Origin: Victivallales bacterium
GTDB taxonomy: Bacteria > Verrucomicrobiota > Lentisphaeria > Victivallales > UBA1829
Direction: 5' to 3'
DNA length: 5,924 bases
Assembly (NCBI GenBank): GCA_016285335.1
Contig: JAEEQO010000185.1
Span: 1-5,924, forward strand
Part shown: one piece after another, positions 5,708 through 5,924 of the stretch
How positions within the stretch are numbered: the first letter of the stretch is position 1
Layout: each line of letters opens with the position of its first letter
Made by a program: the position numbers and the translations under genes
Notes under the pieces: model-generated
Database searches by the model: none
What the model saw: the letters and a program-made list of their open reading frames with translations, nothing else
Told to the model about the DNA's origin: nothing

Positions 5708-5924
5708 GCCGCCGCCGGAACAAAACCTCGGCAAAATAAGCTCAGAAATGTCTGTCGCAGCAATCTTTCCGTCTCTTTTCCTTCTTATCCGCAGACGTCT
5801 CTTTCCCGACTTGCTCTTTTGCCCCTTTACCTCCACTTTTTCAGACACGACCGGATAAAACCGGAAAAATATTCGGAAAAATGACTTTTCCGGCTTGAAT
5901 CCGCCGCATTTCCGGGTTAAATTA
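5708..5924. other. Apparently non-coding stretch upstream of the ferritin gene
   Basis: No convincing gene on either strand. The content is low-complexity and repeat-like: two copies of a pyrimidine word on the plus strand (ccgtctcttttcc at 5769-5781 and acgtctctttccc at 5795-5807), a palindrome AGACGTCT at 5793-5800, two copies of CGGAAAAAT (5862-5870 and 5874-5882), and several CCGG-centred words. A 7-bp inverted repeat, CGGAAAA at 5874-5880 with TTTTCCG at 5886-5892, followed on the minus strand by AATATTTTT, could be a weak terminator for a minus-strand gene lying beyond the window. Confidence 0.4.

Noticed and set aside
5501..5848. A basic 115-residue minus-strand frame upstream of and overlapping the ferritin start
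   Set aside because: It starts with GTG without a ribosome site, overlaps the ferritin in another frame and has composition typical of non-coding purine-rich DNA. A GGAGGT at 5829-5834 on this strand also has no start codon after it.
5634..5858. A 74-residue plus-strand frame in the ferritin upstream region
   Set aside because: It has no ribosome binding site, runs over the predicted ferritin promoter and shows no recognisable motif.

Overview
The window looks like chromosomal DNA of an anaerobic, diderm (Gram-negative type) bacterium, most plausibly a gut or host-associated Lentisphaerota (Victivallis-like) or a relative. That guess rests on three things: GC-rich coding with plain Shine-Dalgarno starts, a large AIDA-type strand-loop-strand repeat protein that lacks both a signal peptide and an autotransporter barrel (a protein style I associate with Lentisphaerae genomes), and a Dps-like (DPSL) ferritin of the type found in anaerobes. 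No 16S rRNA or marker gene is present, so the taxonomic call is inference.

Layout. Bases 2-571 and 591-1595 are the tail of one CUT1-type ABC sugar permease gene (MalF/UgpA-like) and a complete partner (MalG/UgpE-like), translated as an operon with a 19-base gap. They end at a strong intrinsic terminator (1631-1662). An AT-rich island then carries a well-formed sigma-70-like promoter (1732-1760) and a leader of about 130 bases. The leader leads into a 1005-residue protein (1897-4914) made of about 600 residues of AIDA-like Gly-Gly repeats, two tandem PPC-like beta domains and an Ala/Ser/Asp-rich C-terminal tail. That gene ends at a second terminator (4941-4979) whose stem reuses the same 10-base word as the first.

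On the opposite strand, converging on it, lies a cysteine-rich DPSL-type ferritin (5008-5565, minus) with its own promoter (5679-5707, minus) and an apparently non-coding, repeat-rich upstream stretch to the window end.

How the genes relate: the two permeases would form one heteromeric membrane channel for carbohydrate import, with the binding protein and ATPase encoded outside the window. The repeat protein and the ferritin each appear to be independent transcription units, and nothing in the sequence links them functionally to sugar import. The most unusual item is the repeat protein: its mode of export is not evident, and its architecture shows two levels of internal duplication.
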